Below are positions 1 through 12,549 of a DNA stretch of 64,000 nt, piece by piece. This stretch comes from Paraburkholderia silvatlantica (GTDB lineage: Bacteria > Pseudomonadota > Gammaproteobacteria > Burkholderiales > Burkholderiaceae). The first letter of the stretch is position 1; each line of letters opens with the position of its first letter. Position numbers and translations under genes: made by a program. A model generated the notes under the pieces. The model was not told where the DNA came from and made no database searches. It saw only the letters and a program-made list of their open reading frames with translations. The stretch is from positions 1-64,000 of the forward strand of contig NZ_QEOL01000006.1 in assembly GCF_003096715.1 (NCBI RefSeq), read 5' to 3'.

Positions 1-288
1 GTGTCTTCGTTCTCGCTGCCCTGTCCAACTGCTGCACCGCCGACGTGCTGGCGTAACGCTGATGGCAAGCGCGCCGAATTGTTCAGGACGGACTACGTAG
101 GCCGTGTAGCGCGAGCGCATCAGTTCGAGCGCCGTGGCGGGGATCGCTGCGCCGTCGATGAACCGGCCACAGCATTGCGCGTAGCGCGGCGCCCTCGCCG
201 GCGCCTTCTGGCTGGGCGCGGCACCGCCGCAGGGACAATCGGCGGGCCGGGTGGCGGGCAGGACAACGCGCGCGGGTTCGGCGTTCAT
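1..288 (-). pseudogene. YchJ-like SEC-C protein, N-terminal part, frame-shifted and cut by window edge
   Basis: The reading frame starts at an ATG at 288 preceded by GGAG. The first ~60 residues match the YchJ/UPF0225 pattern: an N-terminal CPCGG cysteine motif, then YAQCCGRFIDG and MRSRYTAYV. About 10 codons later the expected 'TWHxST' block is missing from this frame. A recognisable 'YASTSAVQQLDRAARTK' appears in another frame of the same strand, so one base seems gained or lost between about positions 30 and 90. The gene also runs off the left edge. YchJ proteins are small SEC-C zinc-motif proteins of unknown role. The frameshift could be real decay or a sequencing error. Confidence 0.6.
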
Positions 289-341
289 GGGTCAGGGCTC
301 CGTTGCGAGAGGCCGCAAGCGTAGCGCAGACAGGCGGCGCT

Positions 342-1019
<678 letters not shown>

Positions 1020-1107
1020 CTCGTCACCTTGCTTGTCTGTGCATTGAAACCGCTGCGGCGCGCCGCCTGTCCGCCTTGCAAAGCGGCGCGCCTGTTCTGG
1101 CGCCAGC

Positions 1108-2304
1108 CTACAGCAGTTCGACGCCCATCGCCGTGGCTTCTCCGCCGCCGATGCACAGCGTCGCCACGCCGCGCTTGCCGCCGCGTGCTCGCAACGCACC
1201 GATCAGCGTCACGAGAATGCGCGCACCCGAAGCGCCGATCGGGTGACCGAGCGCACACGCGCCGCCGTTCACGTTGACCTTCTCGTGCGGCAGATCGTGC
1301 TCCTTCATCGCGGCCATCGTGACCACGGCAAAGGCCTCGTTGATCTCGTAGAGATCGACGTCGCTCGCTTTCCAGCCGGTCTTTTCGAACAGCTTCCGGA
1401 TCGCGCCCACCGGCGCCGTCGTGAACTTCGCGGGCTGCTGCGCAAAGGTGGAATGGCCCGTCACGCGCGCGAGCGGCGTAAGGCCGAGCTGCTTCGCCGT
1501 CGATTCGCGCATCATCACGAGCGCCGCCGCGCCGTCCGAAATCGACGACGAATTTGCTGCCGTCACCGTGCCGGTTTTGCTGAACGCGGGCTTGAGCGTC
1601 GGGATCTTGTCGAGATTGGCCTTGAACGGCTGCTCGTCGCGCTCGATGGTCGCCTCACCTGCGCGCGAGGTCACCTTCACCGGCGCGATCTCCCATGCGA
1701 ACGAGCCGTCCTCGTTGGCGCGTTTCGCGCGCTTGAGCGACTCGATCGCGAACGCGTCCTGACGCTCGCGCGAGAAGTCGTACTCGCCCGCGCATTCTTC
1801 CGCGAACGTGCCCATCAGGCGGCCCTTGTCATAGGCATCTTCGAGGCCGTCGAGGAACATGTGGTCGAGCACCTGGCCGTGGCCCATGCGCATGCCGGCG
1901 CGCGCCTTCGGCAACAGATAAGGCGCGTTCGACATGCTCTCCATGCCGCCCGCGACGATCACGCCGGCCGAGCCCGCCAGCAGCATGTCGTGCGCGAACA
2001 TCGCCGCGCGCATGCCCGAGCCGCACATCTTGTTGACGGTCGTCGCGCCCGCTGCGAGCGGCAGCCCCGCGCCGAGCGCCGCCTGGCGCGCGGGCGCCTG
2101 GCCCTGCCCCGCGGGCAGCACGCAGCCCATCACGACCTCGTCGATCTGTTCGGGCTTCAACCCCGCGCGCTCGACGGCCGCCGCGATCGCGGCCGCGCCG
2201 AGCTGCGGCGCGGTGAGCGCCGCGAAATCGCCCTGAAAACCCGCCATCGGCGTGCGCGCCGCCGAAACGATCACGATGGCGTCCTGCTTTTGCGTCTCAC
2301 TCAT
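1108..2304 (-). CDS. Acetyl-CoA C-acyltransferase (thiolase)
   Basis: 398-aa thiolase, the normal length for biosynthetic or degradative acetyl-CoA acetyltransferases. The nucleophilic cysteine is Cys94 in KMCGSGM. The C-terminal acid/base residues are His354 in GHPIGASGAR and Cys384 in CIGGGEA. The start ATG at 2304 has an AGGAG site. The enzyme condenses or cleaves 3-ketoacyl-CoA with CoA in the cytoplasm. Its position near a LiuR-like MerR gene fits acetoacetyl-CoA handling in leucine or ketone-body catabolism, but fatty-acid or PHB-type use cannot be excluded. Confidence 0.93.
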   Translation of the reverse strand: MSETQKQDAIVIVSAARTPMAGFQGDFAALTAPQLGAAAIAAAVERAGLKPEQIDEVVMGCVLPAGQGQAPARQAALGAGLPLAAGATTVNKMCGSGMRAAMFAHDMLLAGSAGVIVAGGMESMSNAPYLLPKARAGMRMGHGQVLDHMFLDGLEDAYDKGRLMGTFAEECAGEYDFSRERQDAFAIESLKRAKRANEDGSFAWEIAPVKVTSRAGEATIERDEQPFKANLDKIPTLKPAFSKTGTVTAANSSSISDGAAALVMMRESTAKQLGLTPLARVTGHSTFAQQPAKFTTAPVGAIRKLFEKTGWKASDVDLYEINEAFAVVTMAAMKEHDLPHEKVNVNGGACALGHPIGASGARILVTLIGALRARGGKRGVATLCIGGGEATAMGVELL

Positions 2305-2377
2305 GTTTGTGCTCCTTGATAAATCCGTTTGAATTCGTTTGAATTCGCTTGAATCCGTTCAACCCCTGGCCGCGCGC

Positions 2378-4180
2378 TCAGGCAACGCGCACGGCCGGCG
2401 CCTCTTCGCGTACAAAACGTTCGGGGTAACACACGCTGAAACGAATCGATGCGTCGTAGGGAAAACAGTCCGGCACTTCGCCCGCGATGAGCCTCGCGCG
2501 GCTCTCCTGCCAGAGCCCGGGCTCGAAGAAGTCCGCGTGATGCGCGAGAAAGGCGCGCTTCACGCGCGGATCGCCGAGCAGGAAGGTGCCGTACGTTTCC
2601 GGGAAAATGTCGCGTGGGCCGACGGGGTACCACGGCTCGCCGGATAATTCGTCTTCCTCATTACGCGGCGGCGGCACGGCGCGCACGTTGCAATCGGTGA
2701 GATATTCGATCTCGTCGTAGTCGTAGAACACCACGCGGCCGTTGCGCGTCACGCCGAAATTCTTGTAGAGCATGTCGCCCGGAAAGATATTCGCGCGCAG
2801 CAGGTCCTTGATCGCGTTGCCGTATTCGCGTATGCCATGCTCGACTTCGGCGTCGCTGCCGTTCTGCAGATAGAGATTGAGCGGCACCATACGCCGCTCG
2901 ATGTAGACGTGACGGATCACGAGGTTGTCTCCCTCGTACTCGAGCATCGAGGGCGCAAGCGTTTCCAGTTCGCGCACGAGTGCCTCGTCGAGCCGCGCGA
3001 TGGGCAGCGCCACGCTCGAATATTCGAGCGTGTCGGCAAGGCGCCCTAGCCGGTCGTGGCGCTTCACGAGCTGATACTTCGCTTCGACCTGCTCGCGCGT
3101 GGTCTCCTTCGGCGCGGGAAAGCTGTCCTTGATGACCTTGAACACGTACGGATACGAAGGCAGCGTGAACACGATCATCACCATGCCGCGTATGCCTGGC
3201 GCGACGATGAACCGGTCGCTCGAATGCGAGAGGTGATGCAGCAAGTCGCGATAGAACAGGTTCTTGCCCTGCTTCTGCAAGCCGAGCGACGTGTAGATTT
3301 CGCCCTTGGCCTTGCGCGGCATGATGGTGCGCAGAAACTCCACATAGGCGGACGGCACTTCCATATCCACCAGAAAATACGAGTGCGAGAAGCTGAAGAG
3401 AACGAGCAGTTGCTCCGTGCGCAGCAGCACCGTGTCCAGTGCAAGCTTGCCCGACTCCACATGACGGATCGGCACGACGAACGGCGCGAGCAGATCGCCG
3501 TTGATGATGCGCCCGACGATATACGCGCCTTTATGCCGGAAAAACAGCGACGACAGCACGTGAATCTGGAAGTTCGGCTTGGGCTCGACCACGCCGAAGG
3601 TGCCGAGCATCGTCTGCATGATGCAGTCGACGTCGCGCCTGAGATCCTCGAACGGCGTCTCCAGCTGGAAGTTCGTGACGATGCGCTCGAGCGTCGCCGC
3701 GACGCCGTCCTTGCCCGGATAGTACGCGCGGTAGGTGGGCTTCGCGGCGGGCTCGTCGTTCTCGATGTATTCGGTCGAGATGGCGGGCCGCACGAAGATG
3801 AAATCGTTGTTGAAGTAGGAGCGGTGCAGGATCTTGCAGCACACGGAGTTGAAGAACGTCTCCGCGCATTCGGGCTGCCGGTGCGTCGTGAGCAGGCCGA
3901 TGTAGTGCAGCTTGATCTGCTGCCAGACTTCGTCGTCGATGCTCTCGGCGCCGTATTCGTCCTCGAGCGCGGCCACGCACTCCTTCACGCGATCGTCATA
4001 GGAGGCGATGCGCTCGCGCGCGAGCTGCTGCAGAGCGCGCCAGTCGGCTGCCTCGAAGAACGTCCGCGCCCTCGCCGCCGCGTCGCAGAAGTTGTGGTAG
4101 TGACGGTTGAAGCCGTCGAGCATGGTCTGCGCGACATCGAAGCCGATCTGCGAAGAAAGCAGTTTCGGGAAGTGTTTCAT
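2378..4180 (-). CDS. aceK: Isocitrate dehydrogenase kinase/phosphatase
   Basis: 600-aa protein starting [20 protein letters not shown], the typical AceK opening; this fixes the start at 4180 although the frame is open further upstream. The central motif APGIRGMVM...[13 protein letters not shown] is the AceK nucleotide-binding signature, followed by a C-terminal kinase-like domain. AceK phosphorylates and dephosphorylates isocitrate dehydrogenase and so sets carbon flow between the TCA cycle and the glyoxylate shunt. In enterics it follows aceBA; here it stands between a thiolase and a MerR regulator, with no aceA or aceB in view. Its start lies 25 bp past the end of the merR gene on the same strand. 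Confidence 0.97.
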   Translation of the reverse strand: MKHFPKLLSSQIGFDVAQTMLDGFNRHYHNFCDAAARARTFFEAADWRALQQLARERIASYDDRVKECVAALEDEYGAESIDDEVWQQIKLHYIGLLTTHRQPECAETFFNSVCCKILHRSYFNNDFIFVRPAISTEYIENDEPAAKPTYRAYYPGKDGVAATLERIVTNFQLETPFEDLRRDVDCIMQTMLGTFGVVEPKPNFQIHVLSSLFFRHKGAYIVGRIINGDLLAPFVVPIRHVESGKLALDTVLLRTEQLLVLFSFSHSYFLVDMEVPSAYVEFLRTIMPRKAKGEIYTSLGLQKQGKNLFYRDLLHHLSHSSDRFIVAPGIRGMVMIVFTLPSYPYVFKVIKDSFPAPKETTREQVEAKYQLVKRHDRLGRLADTLEYSSVALPIARLDEALVRELETLAPSMLEYEGDNLVIRHVYIERRMVPLNLYLQNGSDAEVEHGIREYGNAIKDLLRANIFPGDMLYKNFGVTRNGRVVFYDYDEIEYLTDCNVRAVPPPRNEEDELSGEPWYPVGPRDIFPETYGTFLLGDPRVKRAFLAHHADFFEPGLWQESRARLIAGEVPDCFPYDASIRFSVCYPERFVREEAPAVRVA

Positions 4181-4205
4181 GGCCGCCATGCCCGTTGCGC
4201 GAGCG

Positions 4206-4649
4206 TCAGGGTTTCGCGCGAGCGGCGGCGGGAGCGCCGCTTTCGTACGTCTCGCCCTCGTGCGCCGCATTCCTGTCGAGCAGGGCGCGCGCCTGGGCCT
4301 CGTACTGCGCAAGGTCTTCGAGCGTCGCGTCGAGGTCCGCGCGCTGGCGCTCGAGTATCTCGCGGTGATGCACCACGGTGTCGAGGAACGCCTGGAGCTG
4401 CGGGAGCGTGTCGGTCGGCGACTCGTAGAGGTCGAGCAGCGTGCGGATCTCCGAGAGCGTGAAGCCGAGGCGCTTGCCGCGCAGCGTCAGCTTCAGCCGC
4501 GTGCGATCGCGCCCCGAAAAGACGCGCTTCAGGCCGCCCGCGCCTTCGCGGCTCGGCGCGAGGAGGCCCTGGTCCTCGTAGAAGCGGATCGCGCGCGGCG
4601 TTACGTCGAATTCCCGGGCGAGTTCGGTAATCGTGTACTGGGTCGTCAT
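4206..4649 (-). CDS. MerR-family regulator, LiuR-like
   Basis: 147 aa. The N-terminal winged helix-turn-helix (about residues 5-72; [24 protein letters not shown]) is typical MerR. It is followed by a long helix and a short C-terminus without the cysteines used by metal-sensing members. Length and N-terminus resemble LiuR-type regulators, which control leucine/isovalerate catabolism genes in beta- and gammaproteobacteria. A MerR-type near-palindrome (4716-4731) lies in the divergent region just upstream, fitting autoregulation. The LiuR assignment is by resemblance only; the liu genes are not in the window. Confidence 0.85.
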   Translation of the reverse strand: MTTQYTITELAREFDVTPRAIRFYEDQGLLAPSREGAGGLKRVFSGRDRTRLKLTLRGKRLGFTLSEIRTLLDLYESPTDTLPQLQAFLDTVVHHREILERQRADLDATLEDLAQYEAQARALLDRNAAHEGETYESGAPAAARAKP

Positions 4650-4715
4650 GGTGTGCGAAAGGCGGCTGGCCCGGCTGTTGTCTGCACGACAACGCGAGGG
4701 ACGATAGAATCGACG

Positions 4716-4731
4716 TTTACGTTATCGTCAA
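4716..4731. promoter_or_regulatory. Candidate MerR (LiuR-like) operator
   Basis: TTTACGTTATCGTCAA, an imperfect inverted repeat in the gap between the divergent merR-like gene and the metallo-hydrolase gene. The LiuR-type sites I recall have the form TTTACG(N4)CGT(A/C)AA. The position suits control of both neighbours. Pattern-based call; no binding data. Confidence 0.45.
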
Positions 4732-4839
4732 GTACGCGGTTACGCAACCGGCAGGAGCGACGCGCAAGACGCGCTTTGCATGGGGCCGGACGAGACGCTC
4801 AAGCGCCAACGCCGACCCGCACAGGAGAAGACACCCCCG

Positions 4840-5910
4840 ATGAACGCCCTCGAACACCAGCTCGACTACCCCTACGCCGACACCCTGCCGGAGCCCGGCC
4901 TCGCCTTCGACGTCGCGCCCGGCGTGAAATGGCTGCGCATGCCGCTGCCGTTCGCGCTCGACCACATCAACCTCTGGCTGCTGCGCGACGAGATCGACGG
5001 CCAGCCAGGCTGGACCGTGGTGGACTGCGGCATCACCAACGACACCATCAAGGCCCGCTGGGAAGCCGTGTTCGAGAACCAGCTGGAAGGCCTGCCGGTG
5101 CTTCGCGTGCTCGTCACGCATTGCCACCCCGACCATATCGGCCTTGCGCACTGGATTTGCGCGGGCGGAGACAAGGCGCGCTGGGACGTGCGCCTGTGGG
5201 CCACGCTCGGCGAATACATGCAGGCCCGCGTGATGGCGGCCGGCGACGGCTCGAACGCGGGCGGCGCAGGCGCCGCGCGCCATTTCGCGCGTCACGGGCT
5301 CACCGACGAAGCTTCGCTCGACAAGCTGCGCAACCGCCACGGCTACTACGGCAGCCTCGTACCCGCGCTGCCCACGCAGTACCGCCGGCTGCGCGAAGCC
5401 GACACGGTGGCGATCGGCGGGCGCGACTGGCGCGTCATCACGGGCTACGGGCACTCGCCCGAGCATTGCGCGCTGTTCTGCGCCGCAACCGGCGTGCTGA
5501 TCTCCGGCGACATGGTGTTGCCGCGCATCTCGACCAATGTCTCCGTGTTCGACATGGAGCCGGAAGGCAATCCGCTAGGCCTCTATCTCGAATCGCTCGG
5601 CCGCTACGAAACCTTGCCCGAGAACACGCTCGTGCTGCCCTCGCACGGCAAGCCGTTTCGCGGCGTGCGCACGCGCATCGCGCAGTTGCGCGCGCACCAT
5701 GACGCGCGTCTTGCCGAAGTGATCGAAGCGTGCGAACGCGCGCCGCAAAGCGCCGCCGACATCGTGCCGATCATGTTCAGGCGCGAGCTCGACATCCACC
5801 AGATGACCTTCGCGATGGGCGAGGCGCTGGCGCACCTGAACCTGCTCTGGCTCGCGGGCAAGCTCACGCGCGCGACCGGCGCGGACGGCGTGATCCGCTT
5901 CACGGCCTGA
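4840..5910 (+). CDS. MBL-fold metallo-hydrolase
   Basis: 356 aa. The metal-binding motif THCHPDHIG (His94, His96, Asp98, His99) marks a metallo-beta-lactamase fold, with later conserved GHSPEH and SGDMVLPR blocks that supply further ligands. The ATG at 4840 has an AGGAG site about ten bases upstream. This subgroup holds hydrolases and glyoxalase-like enzymes; the substrate is unknown. It is divergent from the MerR gene and may share its operator, and it ends at a bidirectional terminator facing lolA. Confidence 0.88.
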   Translation: MNALEHQLDYPYADTLPEPGLAFDVAPGVKWLRMPLPFALDHINLWLLRDEIDGQPGWTVVDCGITNDTIKARWEAVFENQLEGLPVLRVLVTHCHPDHIGLAHWICAGGDKARWDVRLWATLGEYMQARVMAAGDGSNAGGAGAARHFARHGLTDEASLDKLRNRHGYYGSLVPALPTQYRRLREADTVAIGGRDWRVITGYGHSPEHCALFCAATGVLISGDMVLPRISTNVSVFDMEPEGNPLGLYLESLGRYETLPENTLVLPSHGKPFRGVRTRIAQLRAHHDARLAEVIEACERAPQSAADIVPIMFRRELDIHQMTFAMGEALAHLNLLWLAGKLTRATGADGVIRFTA

Positions 5911-5932
5911 GAATCGACGGCGCCGTATCAAG

Positions 5933-5967
5933 AAAAACGGGCGGTCCGCAAGGAGCCGCCCGTTTTT
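5933..5967. terminator. Bidirectional intrinsic terminator
   Basis: AAAAACGGGCGG pairs perfectly with CCGCCCGTTTTT around an 11-nt loop, giving a GC stem with A- and T-tracts on both sides. It lies between the convergent metallo-hydrolase and lolA genes and can end both transcripts. Confidence 0.88.
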
Positions 5968-5990
5968 ACGTGGAGCGCGAGTGAACCGCT

Positions 5991-6698
5991 TTAATTCGAG
6001 CCGCCCGTGATCAGATCGGCGCCCTGCGGCCGCACGAACTTGAAGGTCGAAGCCGGCAGCGACGGGTTCTTCTCGATGTTGGAGAACGTGAGCAGCGTCA
6101 CGTTGCCGAACACGTCGTGCAGTTCCATGGCTTCGAGATTGCCGTCACGAAAGCCGATGCCCACGCTCTTGAACTGCGTGTCCTTCGATTTCGGAATCAG
6201 CTCCAGCCAGTCGATGCCGTTCTTCACGCCCGCGTCGGAGAGCGTGAAGTTCTTGTCGAGATCGTTGCTGCCGAACAGGATCGCCGCCGGGCTCGCGCCG
6301 AGCGCGCCGCCGAGCTTGCGCTCGGTCACCTGGTTAAGGTCCTTGTCGTAGACGTAGAGGTTGTCGCCGTCCGACTGCAGCACCTGCTGATATGGCTTCT
6401 CATACGTCCAGATGAACTTGCCGGGCCGCGCGAACACGAATGTGCCGCTCGACGTCCTGGCGTTCATCGTGGCCGTGGCGATGGCGTCGCTGGCGTTCTT
6501 CGCGCCCGAGGGCGCCTTGAGTTCCCGCTGGACGAAACTGCCGCGCGCGGCGTGCACCTGCGAGACGAACTGCTTCAGTTGATCGGTGCCGCTCGCATAT
6601 GCCTGCGACACCATCAGGACCGACGCGCCGAGCGCAACGAAGAGGGCGCGGCGCGCGATGCGCGCAAAGCGGGTCGGAAGTCCAGCCGGATACTGCAT
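5991..6698 (-). CDS. lolA: Outer-membrane lipoprotein carrier protein LolA
   Basis: 235 aa. An N-terminal hydrophobic signal segment (about residues 17-34) ends near AYA-S, so the mature protein is periplasmic. The body has LolA features: [18 protein letters not shown] early on, the [25 protein letters not shown] block and the C-terminal [22 protein letters not shown]. LolA carries lipoproteins released by LolCDE to LolB at the outer membrane. It lies 99 bp downstream of ftsK on the same strand, a common betaproteobacterial arrangement. Confidence 0.95.
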   Translation of the reverse strand: MQYPAGLPTRFARIARRALFVALGASVLMVSQAYASGTDQLKQFVSQVHAARGSFVQRELKAPSGAKNASDAIATATMNARTSSGTFVFARPGKFIWTYEKPYQQVLQSDGDNLYVYDKDLNQVTERKLGGALGASPAAILFGSNDLDKNFTLSDAGVKNGIDWLELIPKSKDTQFKSVGIGFRDGNLEAMELHDVFGNVTLLTFSNIEKNPSLPASTFKFVRPQGADLITGGSN

Positions 6699-6797
6699 CT
6701 ATCATTCTCCAAGAGGTGTGTCTTTGGCCGCCGGGTTGCCGGGAGCCGTGGCCGGGCCGTTGCCGCAGCCGCTGCACGAAGCGGCGGCCAGCGTGGC

Positions 6798-9119
6798 TTA
6801 TTCGGCGTCGCCGCGGTTGGGCACGAGGATCTCGCGGTTGCCGCTCGACGACATCGCCGAAACGAGCCCCGACTGCTCCATCTGTTCGAGCAGCCGCGCC
6901 GCGCGGTTGTAGCCGATGCGCAAGTGCCGCTGCACGAGCGAAATCGACGCGCGGCGGTTCTTGATGACCACTTCGACGGCCTGGTCGTACAGCGGATCGG
7001 ACTCGTCGCCGGTGCCGCTGGTTCCCGCAGCCGTGCCCTCGTCGCCCTCGCCGCCCACCCCGCCTTCGAGAATGCCCTCGATATAGTTCGGCTCGCCCTG
7101 CTCCTTGAGCTTCTCGACGACGCGGTGCACCTCGTCGTCGGCCACGAACGCGCCGTGCACGCGCACGGGCAGACCCGTGCCCGGCGGCAGGTAGAGCATG
7201 TCGCCCATGCCGAGCAGCGACTCGGCGCCCATCTGGTCGAGAATCGTGCGCGAGTCGATCTTCGAGGAGACCTGGAACGCGATGCGCGTCGGCACGTTGG
7301 CCTTGATGAGGCCAGTGATGACGTCCACCGAAGGCCGCTGCGTCGCGAGAATCAGATGGATGCCGGCAGCGCGCGCCTTCTGTGCGATGCGCGCGATCAG
7401 CTCTTCGACCTTCTTGCCGACCACCATCATGAGGTCGGCGAGTTCGTCGATCACGACCACGATATGCGGCAGCTTCTGACACGGTTCCGGATCGTCCGGC
7501 GTGAGGCTGAACGGGTTCGGGATCTTCTCCTCGCGCTTGTTTGCCTCTTCGATCTTGTTGTTGTAGCCCGCGAGATTGCGCACGCCCAGCTTGCTCATGA
7601 GCTTGTAGCGGCGCTCCATCTCGGCCACGGTCCAGTTCAGCGCGTTGCCGGCCTGGCGCATGTCGGTCACGACCGGGCAGAGCAGATGCGGAATGCCTTC
7701 GTAGACGCTCATTTCGAGCATCTTCGGGTCGATCAGGATCATGCGGACCTGCTCGGCGCTCGCCTTGTAGAGCAGCGACAGGATCATCGCGTTGATCCCC
7801 ACCGACTTGCCCGAGCCGGTCGTGCCGGCCACGAGCAGGTGGGGCATCTTCGCGAGATCGGCGCAAACCGGCTTGCCGCCGATGTCCTTGCCAAGGCCCA
7901 TGGTGAGCGCCGAAGGCGCGTCGGCATAAACCGCCGAGCCGAGGATTTCCGAAAGACGCACGGTCTGGCGGCGCTGGTTCGGCAGCTCGAGCGCCATGAA
8001 ATTCTTGCCCGGAATCGTTTCCACCACGCGGATCGAGACGAGCGAGAGCGAACGCGCAAGATCCTTCGCGAGGTTCACGATCTGGCTGCCCTTCACGCCC
8101 GTGGCCGGTTCGATCTCGTAACGCGTGACGACCGGGCCCGGGTACGCGGCCACCACGGCCACGTCCACGCCGAAGTCCTTGAGCTTCTTCTCGATCAGGC
8201 GCGAGGTGAATTCGAGCGTGTCGTCGGAGATGGTTTCCTGGGTGGCCGCCGCCGGGTCGAGCAGCGAGATCGCCGGCAGCGTGGAGTCGCCCGGCAGGTC
8301 CTTGAAGAGCGGCACCTGGCGCTCTTTCTCCACGCGCTCGGAGCGCTGCGGCGTGACCACCGGCGGCACGATCGTGACCGGCTCGTGTTCCTCGATCTTC
8401 ACGCGGCCGCGCTCGACCTTGCCCTCGCGCTTCACGGCCGCCGCTTCGCCGAGCTTGCGGTCGCGGCCCGCCTCGCGGCGCAGCCTCGCCATGGTCACGG
8501 CGTTGATGATGGATTCGCCGACCCGTTCGGCGACCGAGAGCCACGAAAAGCGGAAATAAAGCGAAAGACCGATGGCGAGCGCGAGCAGGAGCGCGAGCGT
8601 GCCGCCCGTGAAGCCGAGCGCGTGCGAAACGCCGCGCGCAACCGCGCCGCCCACCACGCCGCCGGGCGCCTGGGGCAGCTGCACCTTGAGCGACCACATG
8701 CGCAGCGCTTCGATGCCGCAGCTCGACAGCATGACGAGCACGAACGACAAGGCTTCGGCAACCCAGCTGATGTCGCGCGGTTTGTCGTCGTCATCTTCGG
8801 CAATCGCTTCCTGGCGCGTGATGCGCTGGTAGTTCGCCGAGATGAGGCGCGCGAGCAGCACGATCCACCAGTAGGCGGAAAGGCCGAACAGCAGCAGCAG
8901 GATGTCCGAGACGCGCGCGCCGACGCGCCCCGCCCAGTTCGAGATGTGGTCGACCTGGGCCGCGTGCGTCCAGCTCGGGTCGTGGCGGCTATAGCTGATG
9001 AGCGCCATCAGCAGGAACACGCCTAGCGCGACCTGCAGGATCCAGCGAATTTCGGTGAAAAGGCGCGACATGCGGTGAGGCAATGCCTGCGCCTGCGCGG
9101 AATAGGGAGCTTTGGCCAT
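6798..9119 (-). CDS. ftsK: DNA translocase FtsK
   Basis: 773 aa. The N-terminus holds about four transmembrane segments (roughly residues 25-190), followed by a short linker and the RecA-like motor with Walker A GTTGSGKS and a Walker B aspartate in [13 protein letters not shown]. The C-terminal winged-helix gamma domain ([12 protein letters not shown]...[25 protein letters not shown]) reads KOPS polarity and activates XerCD at dif. The linker is short compared with E. coli FtsK (about 1330 aa), as is common in Betaproteobacteria. It anchors the division septum and pumps chromosome ends apart. Confidence 0.97.
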   Translation of the reverse strand: MAKAPYSAQAQALPHRMSRLFTEIRWILQVALGVFLLMALISYSRHDPSWTHAAQVDHISNWAGRVGARVSDILLLLFGLSAYWWIVLLARLISANYQRITRQEAIAEDDDDKPRDISWVAEALSFVLVMLSSCGIEALRMWSLKVQLPQAPGGVVGGAVARGVSHALGFTGGTLALLLALAIGLSLYFRFSWLSVAERVGESIINAVTMARLRREAGRDRKLGEAAAVKREGKVERGRVKIEEHEPVTIVPPVVTPQRSERVEKERQVPLFKDLPGDSTLPAISLLDPAAATQETISDDTLEFTSRLIEKKLKDFGVDVAVVAAYPGPVVTRYEIEPATGVKGSQIVNLAKDLARSLSLVSIRVVETIPGKNFMALELPNQRRQTVRLSEILGSAVYADAPSALTMGLGKDIGGKPVCADLAKMPHLLVAGTTGSGKSVGINAMILSLLYKASAEQVRMILIDPKMLEMSVYEGIPHLLCPVVTDMRQAGNALNWTVAEMERRYKLMSKLGVRNLAGYNNKIEEANKREEKIPNPFSLTPDDPEPCQKLPHIVVVIDELADLMMVVGKKVEELIARIAQKARAAGIHLILATQRPSVDVITGLIKANVPTRIAFQVSSKIDSRTILDQMGAESLLGMGDMLYLPPGTGLPVRVHGAFVADDEVHRVVEKLKEQGEPNYIEGILEGGVGGEGDEGTAAGTSGTGDESDPLYDQAVEVVIKNRRASISLVQRHLRIGYNRAARLLEQMEQSGLVSAMSSSGNREILVPNRGDAE

Positions 9120-9265
9120 TGAATCCTGGGCTGATTCTTGATGCGTTTGCGGTCCGCCAGTCCTGCCGTATGCCCGAAAACCCCGGGCAGACGGGCGCGG
9201 CCGCCGTCGTCCGATCCGGCCTATTGTAAACGCGTTGTTTCTGCCCCGGCGCCCCCTCGCTGTAA

Positions 9266-10486
<1,221 letters not shown>

Positions 10487-10522
10487 GCCGGACGAGCGCA
10501 GATTCACCCAGCGTCCTTCGCC

Positions 10523-11299
10523 ATGCCCAAGAACGTGCCCCACCCGGGCGAGCCCAGGCGCCCCGCCACGGCTCGCCCTGCTCCGGCGCCCACGCCTGTT
10601 CCGGCAGCGGACGAAGCCGCTGCCGGCAAGACGGCTTCTGGCTTCGCCGGCCTCGGCAGCCTGCGCGACGCGCTCAAGGTGCAAACCCGCCAGCGCGAGC
10701 GCGAACGCGCGGCCGCGCAGGCGGCGCGCGTCGAAGCCGCCGCCGACAGCGACCTGTTTCGCCGCGAGATCGGCCAGGTCGCGCCGCTCAGGCAGCCTGC
10801 GCGCGCGCAGCCGCGCCGCGCGGCACCGGTGCCGCTGCCGCTGCAAACGCAGCTCGACGAGCAGGCCGTGCTGCACGAAGCGATCTCCGACGAATTCGAC
10901 CCGGAAGCCTTTCTCGACACCGACGACTCGCTCTACTACCACCGCCCCGGCGTGAGCGAGGAGGTCGTCAAGAAGCTGCGGCGCGGCACGTGGATCGTGC
11001 AGGCACAGCTCGACCTGCATGGCATGCGCCGCGAGGAAGCGCGCGAGGCGCTGCAGAACTTCATCCGTGAAGCGGGCAAGCGCGGGCTGCGCTGCGTGCG
11101 CGTGATCCACGGCAAGGGTCTCGGCTCCGTCGGCAAGGAACCGGTGCTCAAGGGCAAGGTGCGCGCGTGGCTCGTGCAGAAGGAAGAAGTCATCGCGTTC
11201 TGCCAGGCGCGGCCGCACGACGGCGGCGCGGGCGCTGTGCTCGTGCTGTTGCAGCCGCACCCGGTCGGGCACGGACAGCATCATTCACACTCGCCCTGA
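10523..11299 (+). CDS. Smr/MutS2-like domain endonuclease protein
   Basis: 258 aa. The first ~130 residues are low-complexity, rich in Ala, Arg and Pro. A C-terminal Smr domain carries LDLHGM, the GLRCVRVIHGKGLGS loop and the closing VLVLL strand. Stand-alone Smr proteins are nicking endonucleases or, in E. coli SmrB, cleave mRNA at collided ribosomes. The second role is known for SmrB-type proteins and is not shown here. It starts 36 bp after trxB on the same strand and ends at an intrinsic terminator. Confidence 0.88.
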   Translation: MPKNVPHPGEPRRPATARPAPAPTPVPAADEAAAGKTASGFAGLGSLRDALKVQTRQRERERAAAQAARVEAAADSDLFRREIGQVAPLRQPARAQPRRAAPVPLPLQTQLDEQAVLHEAISDEFDPEAFLDTDDSLYYHRPGVSEEVVKKLRRGTWIVQAQLDLHGMRREEAREALQNFIREAGKRGLRCVRVIHGKGLGSVGKEPVLKGKVRAWLVQKEEVIAFCQARPHDGGAGAVLVLLQPHPVGHGQHHSHSP

Positions 11300-11327
11300 C
11301 CGAACCGCGCATCGGCGTGTCGATATG

Positions 11328-11378
11328 AAAAAACCCCGTTGCTGCTTGCGCAGCAAAACGGGATTTTTCATTGCGCCG
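11328..11378. terminator. Bidirectional intrinsic terminator
   Basis: An A-rich run, CCCGTTGCTGC, a short loop, GCAGCAAAACGGG and a T-run form a hairpin between the convergent smr gene and the sugar ABC ATPase gene. The base of the stem has a T/A-rich part that pairs less strictly. Confidence 0.8.
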
Positions 11379-11398
11379 GGCAAACCGGCGCGCGACGA

Positions 11399-12517
11399 TC
11401 AGGCGAGGCGCTCTTCCGTCTTCGGGTCGAACAACACGGCCTTCGAAACGTCGAACAGCAGTTCCATGTTGTTGAGCGGCTGCGGGTTCGCACCCGGGTG
11501 CACGCGGCTCACGATGCGCTTGCCGTTCACCTGCGCGAACACGAGCGTGTCCGGACCGGTCGGCTCGATCACGTCGACCTTCACCGAGTGGCGCTGCAGT
11601 TCGTGGCCGTGGCCGTCGTGCGAGCTGCGCGCGTCGGTGATGCGCTCCGGGCGCAGGCCCAGCACCACTTCCTGACCGATCTGGCCGCGCAGTTTGTTCG
11701 CTTCGAACGGCAGGTTCAGCACGCTGCGCGCCACGCCCGTGTCGAGTTCGATACCGATGCCCGAACCCTGCTCCACCAGCTTGCCGTTGATGAAGTTCAT
11801 CGGCGGCGCGCCAATGAAGCCCGCCACGAAGAGGTTCGACGGCGAGTCGTAGATCTCCTGCGGCGCGCCGAACTGCTGCACGATGCCGTCCTTCATGACC
11901 GCGATGCGGTCGCCGAGCGTCATCGCCTCGATCTGGTCGTGCGTCACGTAGACGATGGTCGTGCCCACGCGCTGATGCAGCAGCTTGATTTCCGAGCGCA
12001 TTTCGATACGCAGCTTCGCGTCGAGGTTCGAGAGCGGCTCGTCGAACAGGAACATGACGGGGTCGCGCGCGAGCGCACGGCCCATGGCCACGCGCTGGCG
12101 CTGGCCGCCCGAAAGCTGGCCCGGCTTGCGGTCGAGCAGGTGCTCGATCTGCAGCAGCTTCGACACGCGGCCGACGATCTCCGTCTGCTGGTTCTTCGGC
12201 ACCTTGCGGATGTTCAGGCCGAACGAGATGTTCTCGCGCACCGTCATCGACGGGTAAAGCGCGTACGACTGGAACACCATTGCGATGTCGCGATCCTTCG
12301 GCGAGAGGTTGTTCACCACCTTGCCGTCGATGGCGATCTCGCCCTTGGTCACGGTTTCGAGACCCGCGATCATGTTGAGCAGCGTCGACTTGCCGCAACC
12401 CGAGCCGCCGACCAGAATCAGGAACTGGCCGTCTTCGATATCGATGTTCACGCCCTTGAGGACGGGAACCCCGTTCGGGTAGGTCTTGTAGACGTCGCGA
12501 ATGGAAAGGCTTGCCAT
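11399..12517 (-). CDS. Sugar ABC transporter ATP-binding protein (UgpC/MalK type)
   Basis: 372 aa. Walker A GGSGCGKSTLLN near residue 40, signature LSGGQRQRVAMGRAL, Walker B FLFDEPLSNLD, then a C-terminal regulatory TOBE region of about 130 residues, as in MalK/UgpC. It energises the importer formed with the two permeases and the binding protein encoded just upstream. The set of four genes divergent from zwf-pgl-glk strongly resembles the Pseudomonas gts glucose/mannose importer locus, so glucose or mannose is the likely substrate (inferred). Confidence 0.93.
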   Translation of the reverse strand: MASLSIRDVYKTYPNGVPVLKGVNIDIEDGQFLILVGGSGCGKSTLLNMIAGLETVTKGEIAIDGKVVNNLSPKDRDIAMVFQSYALYPSMTVRENISFGLNIRKVPKNQQTEIVGRVSKLLQIEHLLDRKPGQLSGGQRQRVAMGRALARDPVMFLFDEPLSNLDAKLRIEMRSEIKLLHQRVGTTIVYVTHDQIEAMTLGDRIAVMKDGIVQQFGAPQEIYDSPSNLFVAGFIGAPPMNFINGKLVEQGSGIGIELDTGVARSVLNLPFEANKLRGQIGQEVVLGLRPERITDARSSHDGHGHELQRHSVKVDVIEPTGPDTLVFAQVNGKRIVSRVHPGANPQPLNNMELLFDVSKAVLFDPKTEERLA

Positions 12518-12549
12518 GATGCTATGAATCCTTTTAATCGAATGCGGGT

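Noticed and set aside
6117..9026. A 969-codon open frame antisense to ftsK and lolA
   Set aside because: Its product is a low-complexity Arg/Ala/His-rich sequence mirroring the codon bias of ftsK, spans two real genes, and has no family motif. High-GC antisense frames are expected to stay open.
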